Source of the DNA: Isoetes taiwanensis
Taxonomy: Eukaryota > Streptophyta > Lycopodiopsida > Isoetales > Isoetaceae
Length of the DNA: 64,000 nucleotides
NCBI GenBank assembly: GCA_021234155.1
Contig: JAJEKV010000031.1
Span: 12,696,928 to 12,760,927, forward strand
Reading direction: 5' to 3'
Shown here: piece by piece, positions 1-11,323 of the stretch
How the letters are laid out: each line of letters begins with the position of its first letter
Position numbering within the stretch: the first letter of the stretch is position 1
Program-made: the position numbers and the translations under genes
The notes under the pieces: generated by a model
Told to the model about the DNA's origin: nothing
Database searches by the model: none
What the model saw: the letters and a program-made list of their open reading frames with translations, nothing else

Positions 1-1384
1 TTTTTACAAGTCCTTCCCCACGTCGTGATCATGGAGTTCTAGTTTGCTTCGGAATATCGATGCTGCGCGTTTGGACAATGCTTCACGGGTTGAACATAAT
101 CATGATGGATTACTTGACAGAGAGATAATGATGGCCTGGAGTTTGATCATGAATGCCCTAATCTGTCTCTGCTATAGTCGAATCTGCTCTTCTACTCTTC
201 TACTGGCCGGATGCTCTAATTTGAATTTCCTGCTCTGCTCTAGATGCTCCCTGAATCCGCTCTGATCCGTAATGCCTTTTCTGATCCGCTTCCCTGCTAT
301 GATATGTCCCCTCCTCCAACCGTGGCCGCCTTAATCTGTGTCCTCTAATACATATCTTAGGTGCTCTTTCCATTCAAAGGGGCTTTCGTTAGATCAAGCG
401 TTTTCCAATCTCAACCCTTAGATTAAATAACCATACTTTCCTTAGCCTAAACTTACATTAAAAGCATTGCATGTCTCCGCGGTGATATCATTACCATTGT
501 TTGCCTCGCTCTTTGCTCTTTGTTGTTAATTTTTGCAAGTGAGTGAACTAAACAGTGCATGTAGAAAGCCTTGCATTTTTACTATTCTATATGCACAACT
601 CCGAATGTGTGGCACTAGCATTGTAACCCCTAACTCTTTATGGTGCAAGAAATGAACAACAATGTCTAAAAGAAATAATCAAATTAGAAAGGCTTGCATT
701 TTGATGATTCTATAGAAAGGCTAGCAAAAACAAACAAACATTTTAAAAATATTGCTAGGACGAGAGGTTGCATAAGATTTTGGCATACACTAATGTATAT
801 GGATCCATACTTGAGAATGCATTATTTAGCATGTGATGTCAACTCACAATTCCTTTACGTTTTACTATCAAAACTGGGCAATGGGGTGAGAGGAATCTAA
901 AGGAAAGGGAAATGTCTTCTGCCTTGAACAACAAAATGTAGTGCTCAATAAGACATTAAGGAACTATTGAAAAAACTAAGAAAGGCTTTAGACCATTAGT
1001 CAATGGCGACCTATGACATTTAACACATTGAAGTTTTTTCAATACTAGCCTTGCTAGTTTAACGCCCTAAGGACTAGATTAGCATAAAGTTGTTAGAAAT
1101 CCATCAGATCGAATGCTATTTACGAGCCATTTGTAGTTTTACTATACTCGTTTAGGAAAGAGATATCTCTAATCGCGAGTGTGTTTCCGCGGCATTGTAT
1201 TGATAGAATTTCGTTACTAATGGGTCCAATTTCCACGGTTTTGAAGAAACAATTAACTTTACATTGTCACTTTTAATCACATTATTTTCTTTTTAGAACA
1301 CAAGGTGAGAAGCGAGGTCCAATCATGTACATGTAGGTAAGATGGATGAAGAGAAATGTTTATGGTGGCAAGGATGGATGAAGA

Positions 1385-1423
1385 GAAATGTTCGCGGCGG
1401 CCTTGGCCACCGCGATAAATTTC
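1385..1423. repeat. Short hairpin, copy 1
   Basis: An inverted repeat of about 39 bp: GAAATGTTCGCGGCGGCC on the left pairs with GGCCACCGCGATAAATTTC on the right, with a 2-base loop. A second, diverged copy lies at 1762-1800. It may be a minimal foldback element or the end of a larger inverted-repeat element. The function is unknown. Confidence 0.6.
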
Positions 1424-1761
1424 TTGTAGAAAATAAAATATCTTACCTTTTAAAGGTATGAAGGTATTTTTTTAATAGGTTGATATCACAACTTTAATTC
1501 TGAGACCATTAGATTATGGGGATATTGGAGATTGATTTCAGTTTGCATAACTATCCTACAGAGGAAAAGTTTAGCATAACTTCTAGTTTGTGATGGGATA
1601 CCCCAAAATTAAATAGGAGTAATGGTGTCAATGACATGTGAATCCTAGATATTAACATCGAGGGCAAACGACTAACATGACCTAGAACTTATCGTAAGCC
1701 TCCAACTTAAGACGATATGGAACTTATTGCGGACCTCAATATCACATGGATGCAACGAAAA

Positions 1762-1800
1762 GAAATGTTCGTGGTGGCCGGTAGGCCACCGATAAATTTC
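1762..1800. repeat. Short hairpin, copy 2
   Basis: The same foldback family as 1385-1423. The left arm GAAATGTTCGTGGTGGCC pairs with GGCCACCGATAAATTTC. The flanks differ from those of copy 1 beyond a few bases (GAAGA versus AAAAGA before, TTGTA after), which suggests two separate insertions. Confidence 0.6.
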
Positions 1801-2274
1801 TTGTAAGAATATATATATAAGTCGGATAACTCGGGTGAATCGGAAGCATCTATTCCAACATCGAATCGGATGTCAGGTGGAAGAAGAAAATACACTTCCA
1901 TGGCCGACATACACCCTCAGTTAGAAGCACATAGGGTTTCAAAGCAGCAGAGCCGAGATTTTAAGCACCTAACAAAAGGGAGCCCTGCTGCAATCTTATC
2001 CACGCCTAAAAAAGATCTACCACTGAGCAAGAAAAAAAGAAAGACCAAAACAAAAGCCTACATTCTATGCATTTTAATCCATACCAAAAGAAGAAATGTT
2101 GCAGCAATGAATGCATATATTGTCGGGTCCAAATATGCGATGATACATCCAGAAATTTCCATTTTGGAAATACTCAGGTACAGACATAATCGTCACTCCA
2201 TAAAGTCCACTTTGAGAGATAGACTTTCAAGCAAAATTAAGACAGAGATAGAATGACAAAGGAAACCAACAAAC

Positions 2275-2530
2275 CTGTTCTCAGGTTACAAAAATATGCA
2301 GAAATGAAGGCCACAGCGTGAAAAGCATGCCATAAGGCTGTCCTATCTGCGCCGAAATTCAATATCGTTGCCAAGGGTTGTGGATCTTTAGCATAGCGGC
2401 GAGAATCCCCCGAAAATTAGGTCCAAAAGATGCACCCATTGCATGTCTTTTGTCAAGGACAAACCGGTGGCCAACAAACCACCTGGCGGAGTGAAAATCC
2501 GGGCAAAATCGTTCCATATTTGGTTTCTCA
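2275..2530 (-). pseudogene. Unrecognised exon-like stretch
   Basis: On the minus strand an open frame begins near 2530 (an ATG lies at 2517). It runs about 40 codons to a G run at about 2415, then continues in another frame to a GT donor-like site near 2276. The conceptual peptide looks protein-like and contains segments such as RWFVGHRF, RHAMGASFGPN and ALWHAFHAVAFISAYF. Joining the two halves needs one extra G in the run. I do not recognise the family. It could be an exon of a real gene, a pseudogene exon or chance. The frame change at a homopolymer parallels the one in the neighbouring methyltransferase gene. Confidence 0.22.
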
Positions 2531-3944
2531 AAATAATAACTAACTAATGAAGCGGTCCAAAATGAAAGTTGTGAAAAAAAACTTTGGCTGGTAGAGATGC
2601 TCGCACAAACTACATTTTGCTTTTATTACTATATATATATAGATAGATGCATAATGAAAAGAAGAATCTTAGTCCTAACCTTCCTTATACACGCTTAAAA
2701 AGCGACCTAAAATGAATTGTGCAAACTTGGGTGAGATTCCGTGGCGGATGTTAGTGCGGCTTTTAGCGACAAGCCAATCAAATGCAGATTTCTAACTTCC
2801 GGTTACAACATAATCCCACCAACACCAACGAGGTAGTTTAGGGTTTGGGGAGAGGATGTCGAGCATCGGCAGAAAATTTTGGGAAAAGAGATAAAGCTTG
2901 TGATAAGCGTGAGTTTGGATTGAGCGGAACAATTTGGTTGGAAGAAATTTGGTTGGAAGAAATTGCCGGCATCAGGATTCTTGACACGCACATCTCATCT
3001 CCTTTGGATTTGCTCCATGATTTGATTTCAGGCCGAGAATATTGCTGTAGTGGAATAAGCAACGGCAGTTTTATTTTTTTTTCGAGGGAGGCACTTCCGG
3101 AAAAAAAAAAAAAGAGAACTGTCGCTTGATGCAGTGGAATCTAGTGCTTACTAGTAACACTTTGTAGGCATTTGCATTGCAAAAATGAGTGCTTGGAATT
3201 ACATATATTCATGTGTCACAAGACCACCCATGATTGCTTCTAGAAACAAATTTCTTACTCTTCAAAATAGTTCTTTATTTTTAACACAGAACCCCAGATT
3301 TTAATGGGCCTCATTAAATCAAATTTGTCCCAATTTTGGAACAGATTAAACATACAAATAAGAAGTGCACTGGATTAAGCAAAGGACAAATACAACTCCC
3401 AACAACTTAAATGTTCACAACATATATAAGGTGATTGACTCATTTTCTCACTGGAAGTGGATATATCGGCTGTGATATTTAATAATTCATCTTACCTTCT
3501 TTCGTTTTTGCATTACCCTGACCTCGATCATGAAGTAAGCAGGTACTCCTCAGTAGTTGTGCTCTGAAAAGAAGTCCATATAACGGACATGCATTTTGGC
3601 AGGAACTTTCCAAGTCACATGCCGGCTACCATACAAATTGCATCATGGACAGATGATGGATCTGGTTAATAGAATCCGCTTCATATTCATACATCCATAA
3701 GCTGCCAACTACATCTCCTTCCCATGTAGAGCTATCTCATAGAGTGACTGTATGCCTGATGGGAATGAAAACGCAAGTACTACCACCAGGTCCATTGATC
3801 AATCTCTTATGACAAAATGTTCGTGTCTAAAAACTCAATTCCTTTCTGTCTCTCCTGTAAGCATGTATAGTAAATAGCAAGCAATAGAAATATTGAAAGA
3901 GCGAACTCCATACCTGCAATATCAAAATCTCGAAAAACAGATTG
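2531..3944. other. 3' flank of the methyltransferase gene
   Basis: No coding sequence is recognised. The part next to 3945 should hold the 3' untranslated region of the minus-strand cap methyltransferase gene. I did not identify a certain polyadenylation signal. The rest is AT-rich with homopolymer runs, for example A-rich near 3102. Confidence 0.4.
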
Positions 3945-6306
3945 TCACTGCTCAAGGTGCAATATATCTTCCTCTTTCATAAATGACCACCTTTGTTGAG
4001 GAGCGCGTTGCCTCTTCTTAGACTGCCCCACCTAAAATGGAAAACACCGCCAGATTTGAAATGGCTAGGCAAAGCTATACTGCTCATGCCCTTCAGCTTA
4101 AGTATCTCAAGAACACGATGATGAAAGGGACTTGGTTACACAGCCATGCGTGTACTACCTTTCTGAAAACGAATGCGAGGTAGAGGTATGCTGCACCCCA
4201 TTCGCTTGGTGATATGCCATTCTCTGCAGTTTCAAATTATTTATTATATCTTCTGGTTCCATTAAAATCTAAAAGAAAATGTTGTGACAATGTAAGTACC
4301 ACTATCTCCCAGAGCCCCAAACTTCCACATTAGCTCAACAAAAGTTGCCTCCTTTGTGTACTGATGAACAAATTCATGGAAATTCTTTTTGAAAAGAATC
4401 TCCAGGCCATACTACAAGGAGCAAAACCAGATTAACCTTAAAGAGAATTGGATACAATGACAACTTTGATTACCTCTGCTGCTAGCGAAGTTAGCTTGTC
4501 AAATGGGACTAGCCACTCCGGGCAGTCAACAGCATCCTATGAAAAGTTAATCACGTGATAATAAGAATTTAAGAAAAGCACTTCTGTGTTAGGGAAGTAA
4601 TCACCTCGAGTTTAAAATGATACTGGATGCCAAAAGGATTGGAACTTGGAAATCGCTACAAGGATAACAAGATACAATGTGTAATTGTTACTTTACATTG
4701 AATACCGCTCTGTAGATTTTAATACCTTGCTTGTGTATTCCTCACCGAAACTGATGCTATAAACGTCATTTCCAAATTGAAGACCTTTGGCTGCGACTCA
4801 GGAAAACAAGTCAGAAATATATAATTTGAACTTTAAACCTAAGGCCCAAGGCAGGAATGACTAATCATCGGCAGAATCTGGTAATACCTGCACGCAGCTT
4901 TTGTACAATAACATTAGCATCTGGAATTGTACCAATAAAATGGCCTCCTGGTCGGAGCAAGGATGAAACATTTTCCAGGACTTTCCTTGCACGCTCTTCA
5001 GTGGACCAGGAATAGTGTAGTGCAAACTATTCAAAAATTTCACATAAGCAAAGATAGGTAAATAATTATGACACCCCATACTAGTCTGAACAACATCTAA
5101 TCATGACTTTGTATAAAGAAAAAGTCCTCATTACAAAGTTCATGCCACTATAGAATGGCTGAATAATATCCTTACAAGGGTGTGCTTAAGTCATATAACA
5201 GCCTCCCTGCTGGCCTTGTTATTGTAATAAAATTGGTAACATGCATAAAGTAGGGTGTGTATCATAAAATGTTAATGAAAGGTCTAACCTGGCAGCTGCA
5301 TACATCAAATGGTCCATTGTCTGCTAGCACCTTGGTGAGAGAAACCTACAGATATTAAAAAACAGATTAAAGAGCCAGGTGAAAAATGCTCTCAAAAATG
5401 GTTCTTCAAAACACGGAGACTAACCTCATAGGCATCAGCACAAATCAAACGAGCGGAAATTTCAAATTTTGCCGTTTATTGTTGTACCTATTTCTTGCAT
5501 CCTCTATCTGTAGCGCCAGCAAACCAGCTTGAAACCATGATACCTGAAGGTGCTTTTGTAATAAAAAACAGTTTCTAACTGTTACTTACAGAGCCTGCTG
5601 CAATATCCACCCCAACATAGAATCCCACTTTTGCAATGTCATACTTGTTTAGGTCCCCTCCCTGTAGAAAACAAGAAATAAATGAAAGAAACTCAGAATT
5701 CCCTTGAAGAAAATAATCGCCATATTCTAACACTGATACATGTGCATTGCCTTGCAATGCAAATAAGCATGCATAATCCTATGAAATAAGGACCAAAAAC
5801 CAATAGGGTAACATTAGGAAACGTCACCTTCCCACAAGCAAGGTCAAGGACTATGTCATCAGCATGGACGTACAACTGTATAAGAACACTCTTTATCTGC
5901 ATTACCACATACGGTAACATAAAACACCCCTGGAAAGCTATTCTTTTCCTTGATCAGAATTCAAAACTTAAATACCCAATTATTCAGCTTCTTCAGGTGA
6001 ACAATGGGGCTTAATTCTCTCTCTTCTCGTGATTGATTGAACCTATTGCTATAATGATCTGCTACTTGCAAAGCTTTTGCCTTTGTTTCGTCAGCTACAG
6101 GATAACTGTCCTCCCCTGCATTTGGCATACAAATCTAAATCAATATTGCAGCACAGCATCCTATAGAATTAAGATTTACCTTTGCGACGCTTGGTGGATG
6201 GCGGATATGCGCTGCAGTCAATCAATGGAGATGAAGAAGTGGAAGGTCCAGAATTGTCTCTAATTTTTGTGAGAGTGCTCCTAGCAGCCCCTGTAGATCT
6301 GCTCAT
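3945..6306 (-). CDS. mRNA cap guanine-N7 methyltransferase
   Basis: Transfers a methyl group from S-adenosylmethionine to N7 of the guanine cap on nascent nuclear mRNA. I trace 13 coding exons with GT-AG introns and consistent phase: 6306-6180, 6115-5976, 5896-5828, 5661-5590, 5507-5425, 5345-5289, 5026-4888, 4790-4726, 4655-4605, 4536-4474, 4411-4300, 4223-4159 and 4031-3945 (TGA). The product is about 376 aa, normal for the plant enzyme. Family hallmarks in order are SPIVHLKKLNNWIKSVLIQ, the AdoMet-binding VLDLACGKGGDL split across exons 3-4, YVGVDIAAGSIEDAR, PFDVCSCQFALHYSW, LRPGGHFIGTIPDANVI, NPFGIQYHF and SEWGAAYLYLAFVFRK. The start at 6306 is the ATG that opens the first exon. Exon 5 has 83 bp where 84 would keep phase; an A run at about 5470 lacks one base. 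This is either an assembly error or an inactivating change. Upstream DNA is duplicated at 9331 and 30248. Confidence 0.93.
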
Positions 6307-6702
6307 ATCTCTTTAAAATTGTCGTGCTACTAGTATGATATGGTATCAATCTTAAGAATATGAAACAGATATCAAATGAGCAGCTAGTCTTGCTTGTTTT
6401 CCTCAATCTACCGTGCAGGAATCGGGCTGAAATCTGCAATTAGGGTTCTGAGCAATGATTCTATCAGAAAATCAATTTTATTGTGAAGGGCGGCAGAATG
6501 CATAACTTAAAAAACGAGAAAGAAGCAGATGGATCGCAGGAGGGGCATAGCTGCAACTACGGCGATGTTTTGGTTGAAAGAGGACTTGTTAATTAGGGTA
6601 CAAGATAGGCTGATATCGGTTGCTGAGAAAGAATAGAACAAGTACTCTTGAGAGAGAATTTTCTTTTTGGATTGCCCTTAGGGGTCAAGCCTTGGGATGG
6701 GG

Positions 6703-7510
6703 TAGATAACGTCCTCTCCCGAGGAGTTATGGGCCATAAAAATGGCTGAGTGGCCATGTGGCCACGGAAATTCGGGAATTTCGTGGCGATGCATGGCCAC
6801 GAGAGGCCATTTTTTCTGGCCCATAACTCCGAGGGGAGGACGTTATCGGCCTTAACGTCCTTGGCCGAGGCATTTGGCAGAGCTGCCATAGCCAAGCTTG
6901 GCAGCCCGCACTGCATTCCGGCAAGAAAAACAAACTAAATGTAAGTCTATGTTTTCTAAATAGAACATGTGGGCTTGAGGGAGGCGGATTTAAGCGTAGT
7001 AAGGAGTCGAGTTTAATGGGGAGGCATAAATGAGTCTGGATTCACGAGAATCGGCAATTTTGGGGCATTCGCGAAATTTGGACACGTATTTCATTTTCCA
7101 CCTCGACCTCCATTTCCCAAGCTTTTCGTGGAATCATCACGAAATCATCGAAGATTAGAAATCATCGAAAAAAATCACTGAAACAAAAACGAAGCAAAAG
7201 ATTTTCCGACTTTTTGCTTGTGATCTGCGAGGGCCGGAGGGCGAGCTTAGGCGCAAAAATGAAATTCCAAATACGAAAATCAACACTTAGAAGCCTGGCT
7301 ATGGCGGCAGATTCTTTGCCTGGCTATGGCGGCAGATTCTTTGCGTAGCTATGGCGGAGGCCCAAACGTGAAAACAGAGGAAATGTTATGGACATAACAT
7401 CCTGTTATGGTCATAACAAATTTGGCGACAGAATGCTACTGGATATAACATCTAAAGATCGACGGCCGAGATTCAATCCTACGGCTAAATGCAGAGGCCA
7501 AGGACGTTAA
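6703..7510. mobile_element. Foldback insertion present only in copy A
   Basis: Copies B and C read straight from GGGATGGAGGG into AAATGACG, whereas copy A has about 808 extra bases at that point. The insert ends are related inverted sequences (ATAACGTCC on the left, GGACGTTAA on the right) flanked by GGATGGGG and GGAGGGG, a possible imperfect target duplication of 7-9 bp. Its left end is a large hairpin: arms at about 6705-6746 and 6806-6847 contain GGAGTTATGGGCC and its complement, with a second palindrome around GAAATTCGGGAATTTC between them. A second inverted pair lies at 6849-6866 and 7496-7512. There is no coding capacity. It could be a MULE-like or foldback element. Confidence 0.75.
7293..7357. 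repeat. 25 bp tandem repeat
   Basis: GCCTGGCTATGGCGGCAG and the following TTCTTT recur with a period of 25 bases about 2.6 times inside the copy A insertion. It is a simple local duplication with no coding meaning seen. Confidence 0.7.
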
Positions 7511-8252
7511 GGAGGGGAAATGACGTTTTGAAGGCCTAGATTTATTCATGGTATATGATAGAATATTCTGGAAGGATGGCTTTTGGGCTTGAGCTTGAGA
7601 TGTGGATAGGTTTTAGGTTTTTGGAGGACCCGTATATGATGTGCGTGAGGAGGCATTCTTGCAGATGAACAAATTGTTGTTGAAGAGACGGATTCAACTC
7701 CCAATGGTATGCTTGAAATCTATCTCGTTTCTCTCTTTTAGCATGCAGTCATTTTGGTAGATTAGATAGGGAATTTGGATGAATAATCCTAGAGCGTTCG
7801 AAAATGGGAAGATTGGTTAGCGCAATCCCCCCTCTCATCATATTTGATGCCTGGGAAAAAAGTTGTTTGTAATTGCTTTGGACAGTGACAGAGAGTGAAT
7901 GCAATATTAAAAGATGATCCATGGAGGCTGCGGTATTGCTTTCGTTGTTTGGTACTCCCTTGTCTAACACCTATTTATTGTAGTGCAGACATGGTTTAGA
8001 AGAGAGTGGAAAATGACTCCTTATGAGAATTGGAGTGAAATGAAAAGATGAAACGGATTATTATCAGAGTTGTAGATGCAAGTGGAGGTCAAATGCGGGA
8101 GCTCAACACCATGCATTGTTGTGATATTGCTTTGGATTATGTCGCGCACAAGTGAGTCCATTATTTCCCTTTAAACCACATGTCTTGAAAATTATTAGAA
8201 TCGAGCCATTGGCAACCTATGGGTTTAGAAGGTAGAACAAACTGACACAGAA

Positions 8253-8291
8253 GATTATCATGATAATTGACTGCGGATTATCATGATAATC
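8253..8291. repeat. Twin palindrome, copy A
   Basis: Two nearly identical 16 bp palindromes, GATTATCATGATAATT and GATTATCATGATAATC, lie 7 bases apart about 2 kb upstream of the methyltransferase start. They recur at 10491-10529 (copy B) and 31503-31541 (copy C, one base changed). They could be protein-binding sites or the remains of a small foldback element. Confidence 0.7.
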
Positions 8292-8429
8292 TCCTCCTCA
8301 TATCTCACCCTTGTTGTTTGAATCATGTGGTTGTAGCATTGTCGATTTCTGCTTAGCTTGAAATTGCACATGGAGTTGGGGAAGTCTACCCATTGAAGCA
8401 TGGATTTTTCCTTCCATAGAAATATCTAC

Positions 8430-8960
8430 TGTGACGACCATACGTGTATAATACGAAGATGGTCGTCACACATAGGCAAAAGTAATATGTTGGAGATGGG
8501 TTTTAAACCAACAAGGTGTTGGTTGCAAGTCGTCGACTCTTTCCAAATGCACTATTGCCATGAGCATAGATCATGACAAATGTCTTCTCTATGTACATCA
8601 AGAACCATTCATGCACCTATGCTAAGTGGCGTCCCTCATGCTTGCCAAGTGGCCCACATTCACTTATTCTAAGTGGCGACCATCCACTATTGAGTTCATG
8701 CAATATGGCACTATATATGGAGACATTCGAGGATGTCTAGAACCTTTTGCTTCAAGCGCCCGATTCGGCCTTCGTGTATCTTGTTCTTCTTATCTTGTTC
8801 TAGTTCTAGATCTTGTCAGTGATCTTGAGCCTTCTTGTTCATGTATTCTTGCTTTTTGCCCTTCGGGCCATTGTACATATTATTCTTGTTACGTTGATTC
8901 TAGTTTATATATGTAATTTCTCTTGCACTTCCTTGTATCTAGCCGGTAGGCTTGTGGCGA
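8430..8960 (+). mobile_element. LTR of small retroelement, copy A
   Basis: About 531 bp, starting TGTGACGACC after the target sequence TCTAC (8425-8429) and ending near TGGCGA, where other copies end in CA. The LTR opens with an inverted repeat, TGTGACGACCAT to ATGGTCGTCACA (8430 to about 8470). It matches the LTRs at 10668-11193, 23912-24385 and 31683-32211. The same 5 bp target appears before all three 5' LTRs, because the whole locus was duplicated after the element had inserted. Confidence 0.88.
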
Positions 8961-9330
8961 TTTGAAGCGTAAGAATCCCCATTCGATTCGAGCGATCCAA
9001 GGATTTTCTTCCATAATGGAGAATCAATTGGCAAGTATTATGCAAGAAGTCGAGAAGATTGCAACATCATTCTATCAGCGTTATCCCGAGTTGAAGAGGA
9101 ATGTTGTGCAGCCTAATGCTGAGTAGAGACAAGTGCAGTTGGATGATCAGCTTGCAGTTTCACATCGGTTCAATTCCCGCCCACACCCGGACCGGTCCAG
9201 TTCTAGCTCTTGATCTAGTTCTAGTTCGATCTTCTTAATGTTGCAAAGACCTTGGGCCCGCTTTGCTTTCGGTCTTGGATTCAAACTTGAGCTCGGGTTC
9301 TACCTCGGTTTGTCTTTGTGTCTTGATGTG
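8961..9330 (+). mobile_element. Truncated retroelement interior, copy A
   Basis: Begins just after the LTR and includes a short open frame starting MENQLASIMQEVEKIATSF at 9016, which looks like the start of a gag-like protein. An in-frame TAG follows about 36 codons later. The sequence is cut at 9330 by the duplication junction. I see no TGG-type primer-binding site right after the LTR, so the priming mechanism is unclear. Confidence 0.7.
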
Positions 9331-9348
9331 CCCTGTAGATCTGCTCAT
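9331..9348 (-). pseudogene. Orphan methyltransferase start (copy B)
   Basis: The first six codons of the cap methyltransferase, including its ATG at 9348, are preserved here and then cut by the junction with copy A. The upstream sequence 9349-10667 is the duplicated promoter region. If this promoter is active, it would drive minus-strand transcription through copy A's retroelement towards the real gene. Confidence 0.85.
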
Positions 9349-10667
9349 ATCTCTTTAAAATTGTCGTGCTACTAGTATGATATGGTATAAATATGAAACA
9401 GATATCAAATGAGCAGCTGGTCTTGCTTGTTTTCCTCAATCTACCGGGTAGGAATCGGGCTCAAATCTGCAATTAGGGTTCTGAGCAATGATTCTATCAA
9501 AAAATCAATTTTATTGTGAAGGGCGCATAATGCATAACTTAAAAAGCGAGAAAGAAGCGGATGGATCGCGGGGAGGGGCATAGTTGCAACTACTGGCGAT
9601 GTTTTGGTTGAAAGAGGATTTGTTAATTAGGGTACAAGATAGACTGATATCGGTTGCTGAGAAAATTGAGAATGGAAGAGAATAGAACAAGTACTCTTTG
9701 AGAGAGAATTTTCTTTTTGGATTGCCCTTAGGGGTCAACCCTTGGGATGGAGGGCAAATGACGTTTTGAAGGCCTAGATTTATTCATGGTATATGATAGA
9801 ATATTCGAAGGATGGCTTTTGGGTTTGAGCTTGAGATGTCGATAGGTTTTAGGTTTTGGAGGACCCATATATGATGTGTGTGAGGAGGCATTCTTGCAGA
9901 TGAACAAATTGTTGTTGAAGAGACGAATTCAACTCCCAATGGTATGCTTGAAATCTATCTCGTTTCTCTCTTTTAGCATGCAGTCATTTTGGTAGATTAG
10001 ATAGGAATTTGGATGAATAATCCTAGAGCGTTGAAAATGGGAAGATTGGTTAGCTTAATCCCCTCTCGTCATATTTGATGCATGGGAAAAAAAGTTGTTT
10101 GTAATTGCTTTGGGACAAAGGACAAAGAGTGAATGCAATATTAAAGGATGATCCATTGGCTATGGAGGCTGCGGTATTGCTTTCGTTGTTTGGTACTTCC
10201 TTGTCTAACACCTATTTATTATAGTGCAGACATGGTTTAGAAGAGAGTGGAAAATGACTTCTTATGAGAATTGGAGTGAAATGAAAAGATGAAACGGATT
10301 ATTATCAGAGTTGTAGATGCAAGTGGAGGTCAAATGCGGGAGCTCAACACCATGCATTGTTGTGATACTGCTTTGGATTATGTCGCGCACAAGTGAGTCC
10401 ATTATTTCCCTTTGAACCACATGTTTAAATTATTAGAATCGAGCCATTGGCAACCTCTGGGTTTAGAAGGTAGAACAAATTGACACAGAAGATTATCATG
10501 ATAATTGACTGTAGATTATCATGATAATCTCCTCCTCAGATCTCACCCTTGTTGTTTGAATCATGTGGTTGTAGCATTGTCGATTTCTGCTTAGCTTGAA
10601 ATTGCACATGGAGTTGGGGAAGTCTACCCCTTGAAGCATGGATTTTTCCTTCCATAGAAATATCTAC
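9349..10667. repeat. Duplicated upstream region, copy B
   Basis: Collinear with 6307-8429 apart from the 0.8 kb insertion there, and with 30364-31682. It contains no protein-coding sequence that I recognise. It ends at the TCTAC target duplication (10663-10667) of the LTR element. Confidence 0.88.
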
Positions 10668-11193
10668 TGTGACGACCATGCGTGTATAATACGAAGATGG
10701 TCGTCACACATAGGCAAAAGTAATATGTTGGAGATGGGTTTTGAACCAACAGGGTGTTGGTTGCAGGTCATCGACTCTTTCCAAGTGCGCTATTGCCATG
10801 ATCATAGAGTTATGGCAAATGTCCTCCCTATGTACGTCTAGGACCATTCATGCACCTATGCTAAGTGGCATCCCTCATGCTCGCCAAGTGGCGCACATTC
10901 ACTTATTCTAAGTGGCGACCATCCACTATTGAGTTCATGCAGTATGGCACTATATATGGAGACATTCGAGGATGGCAGATTTTGCTTCAACGCCAGTTAC
11001 GGCCTTCTCGTGTATCTTGTTCTTCTTATCTTGTTCTAGTTCTAGATCTTGTCAGTGATCTCGAGCCTTCTTGTTCATGTATTCTTGCTTTGCCCTTTGG
11101 GCCATTGTACATATTATTCTTGTTACATTGATTCTAGTTTATATATGTATTTTCTCTTGCACTTCCTTGTATCTAGCTCGTAGGCTCATGACA
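10668..11193 (+). repeat. 5' LTR of copy B element
   Basis: 526 bp, TG...CA, with the terminal inverted repeat TGTGACGACCAT/ATGGTCGTCACA at its start. It is close to copies A and C. Confidence 0.9.
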
Positions 11194-11298
11194 TTTTGAA
11201 GCATAATTCCCATTCGGTTCGAGCCAGTCCAAGGATTTTCTTCCACAATGGAGAATCAATTGGCAAGTATTATGCAAGAGGTAGAGAAGATTGCAACA

Positions 11299-11323
11299 AA
11301 GTCATATTTAATTAAAGTGGGAC
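11299..11323 (+). repeat. Left terminal inverted repeat
   Basis: The sequence AAGTCATATTTAATTAA plus AGTGGGAC pairs with the complement of 23207-23232. The left end lacks one G present at the right end. Confidence 0.88.

Larger units (their letters stand above)
1..2270. other. Unassigned region upstream of 2.3 kb
   Basis: I see no recognisable gene, RNA or complete mobile element here. The sequence is AT-rich with short chance open frames only. Two small hairpins of the same family (1385-1423 and 1762-1800) are listed separately. A plus-strand open stretch at about 1834-2090 reads as a basic, lysine-rich segment, but I could not match it to a family and found no convincing splice structure around it. 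Confidence 0.4.
6288..9330. repeat. Duplicated segment, copy A
   Basis: Starts in exon 1 of the methyltransferase gene, runs through its upstream region and a 5' LTR, and stops inside the retroelement interior. The same sequence restarts at 9331 (copy B) and is present again from 30248 (copy C). Excluding an insertion at 6703-7510, A and B are collinear with only scattered differences. The A/B junction is at GATGTG|CCCTGTAG. CCCT occurs at both parent breakpoints, as shown by the gene at about 6288 and copy C near 32590, so the tandem duplication probably arose by microhomology. The gene's own promoter should lie in this copy. Confidence 0.88.

Noticed and set aside
1870-2256. 128-codon plus-strand open frame, basic and lysine-rich
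   Set aside because: No recognisable domain, no convincing splice signals and low-complexity lysine runs. It is treated as chance, with the minus-strand stretch at 2275-2530 the only exon-like signal nearby.
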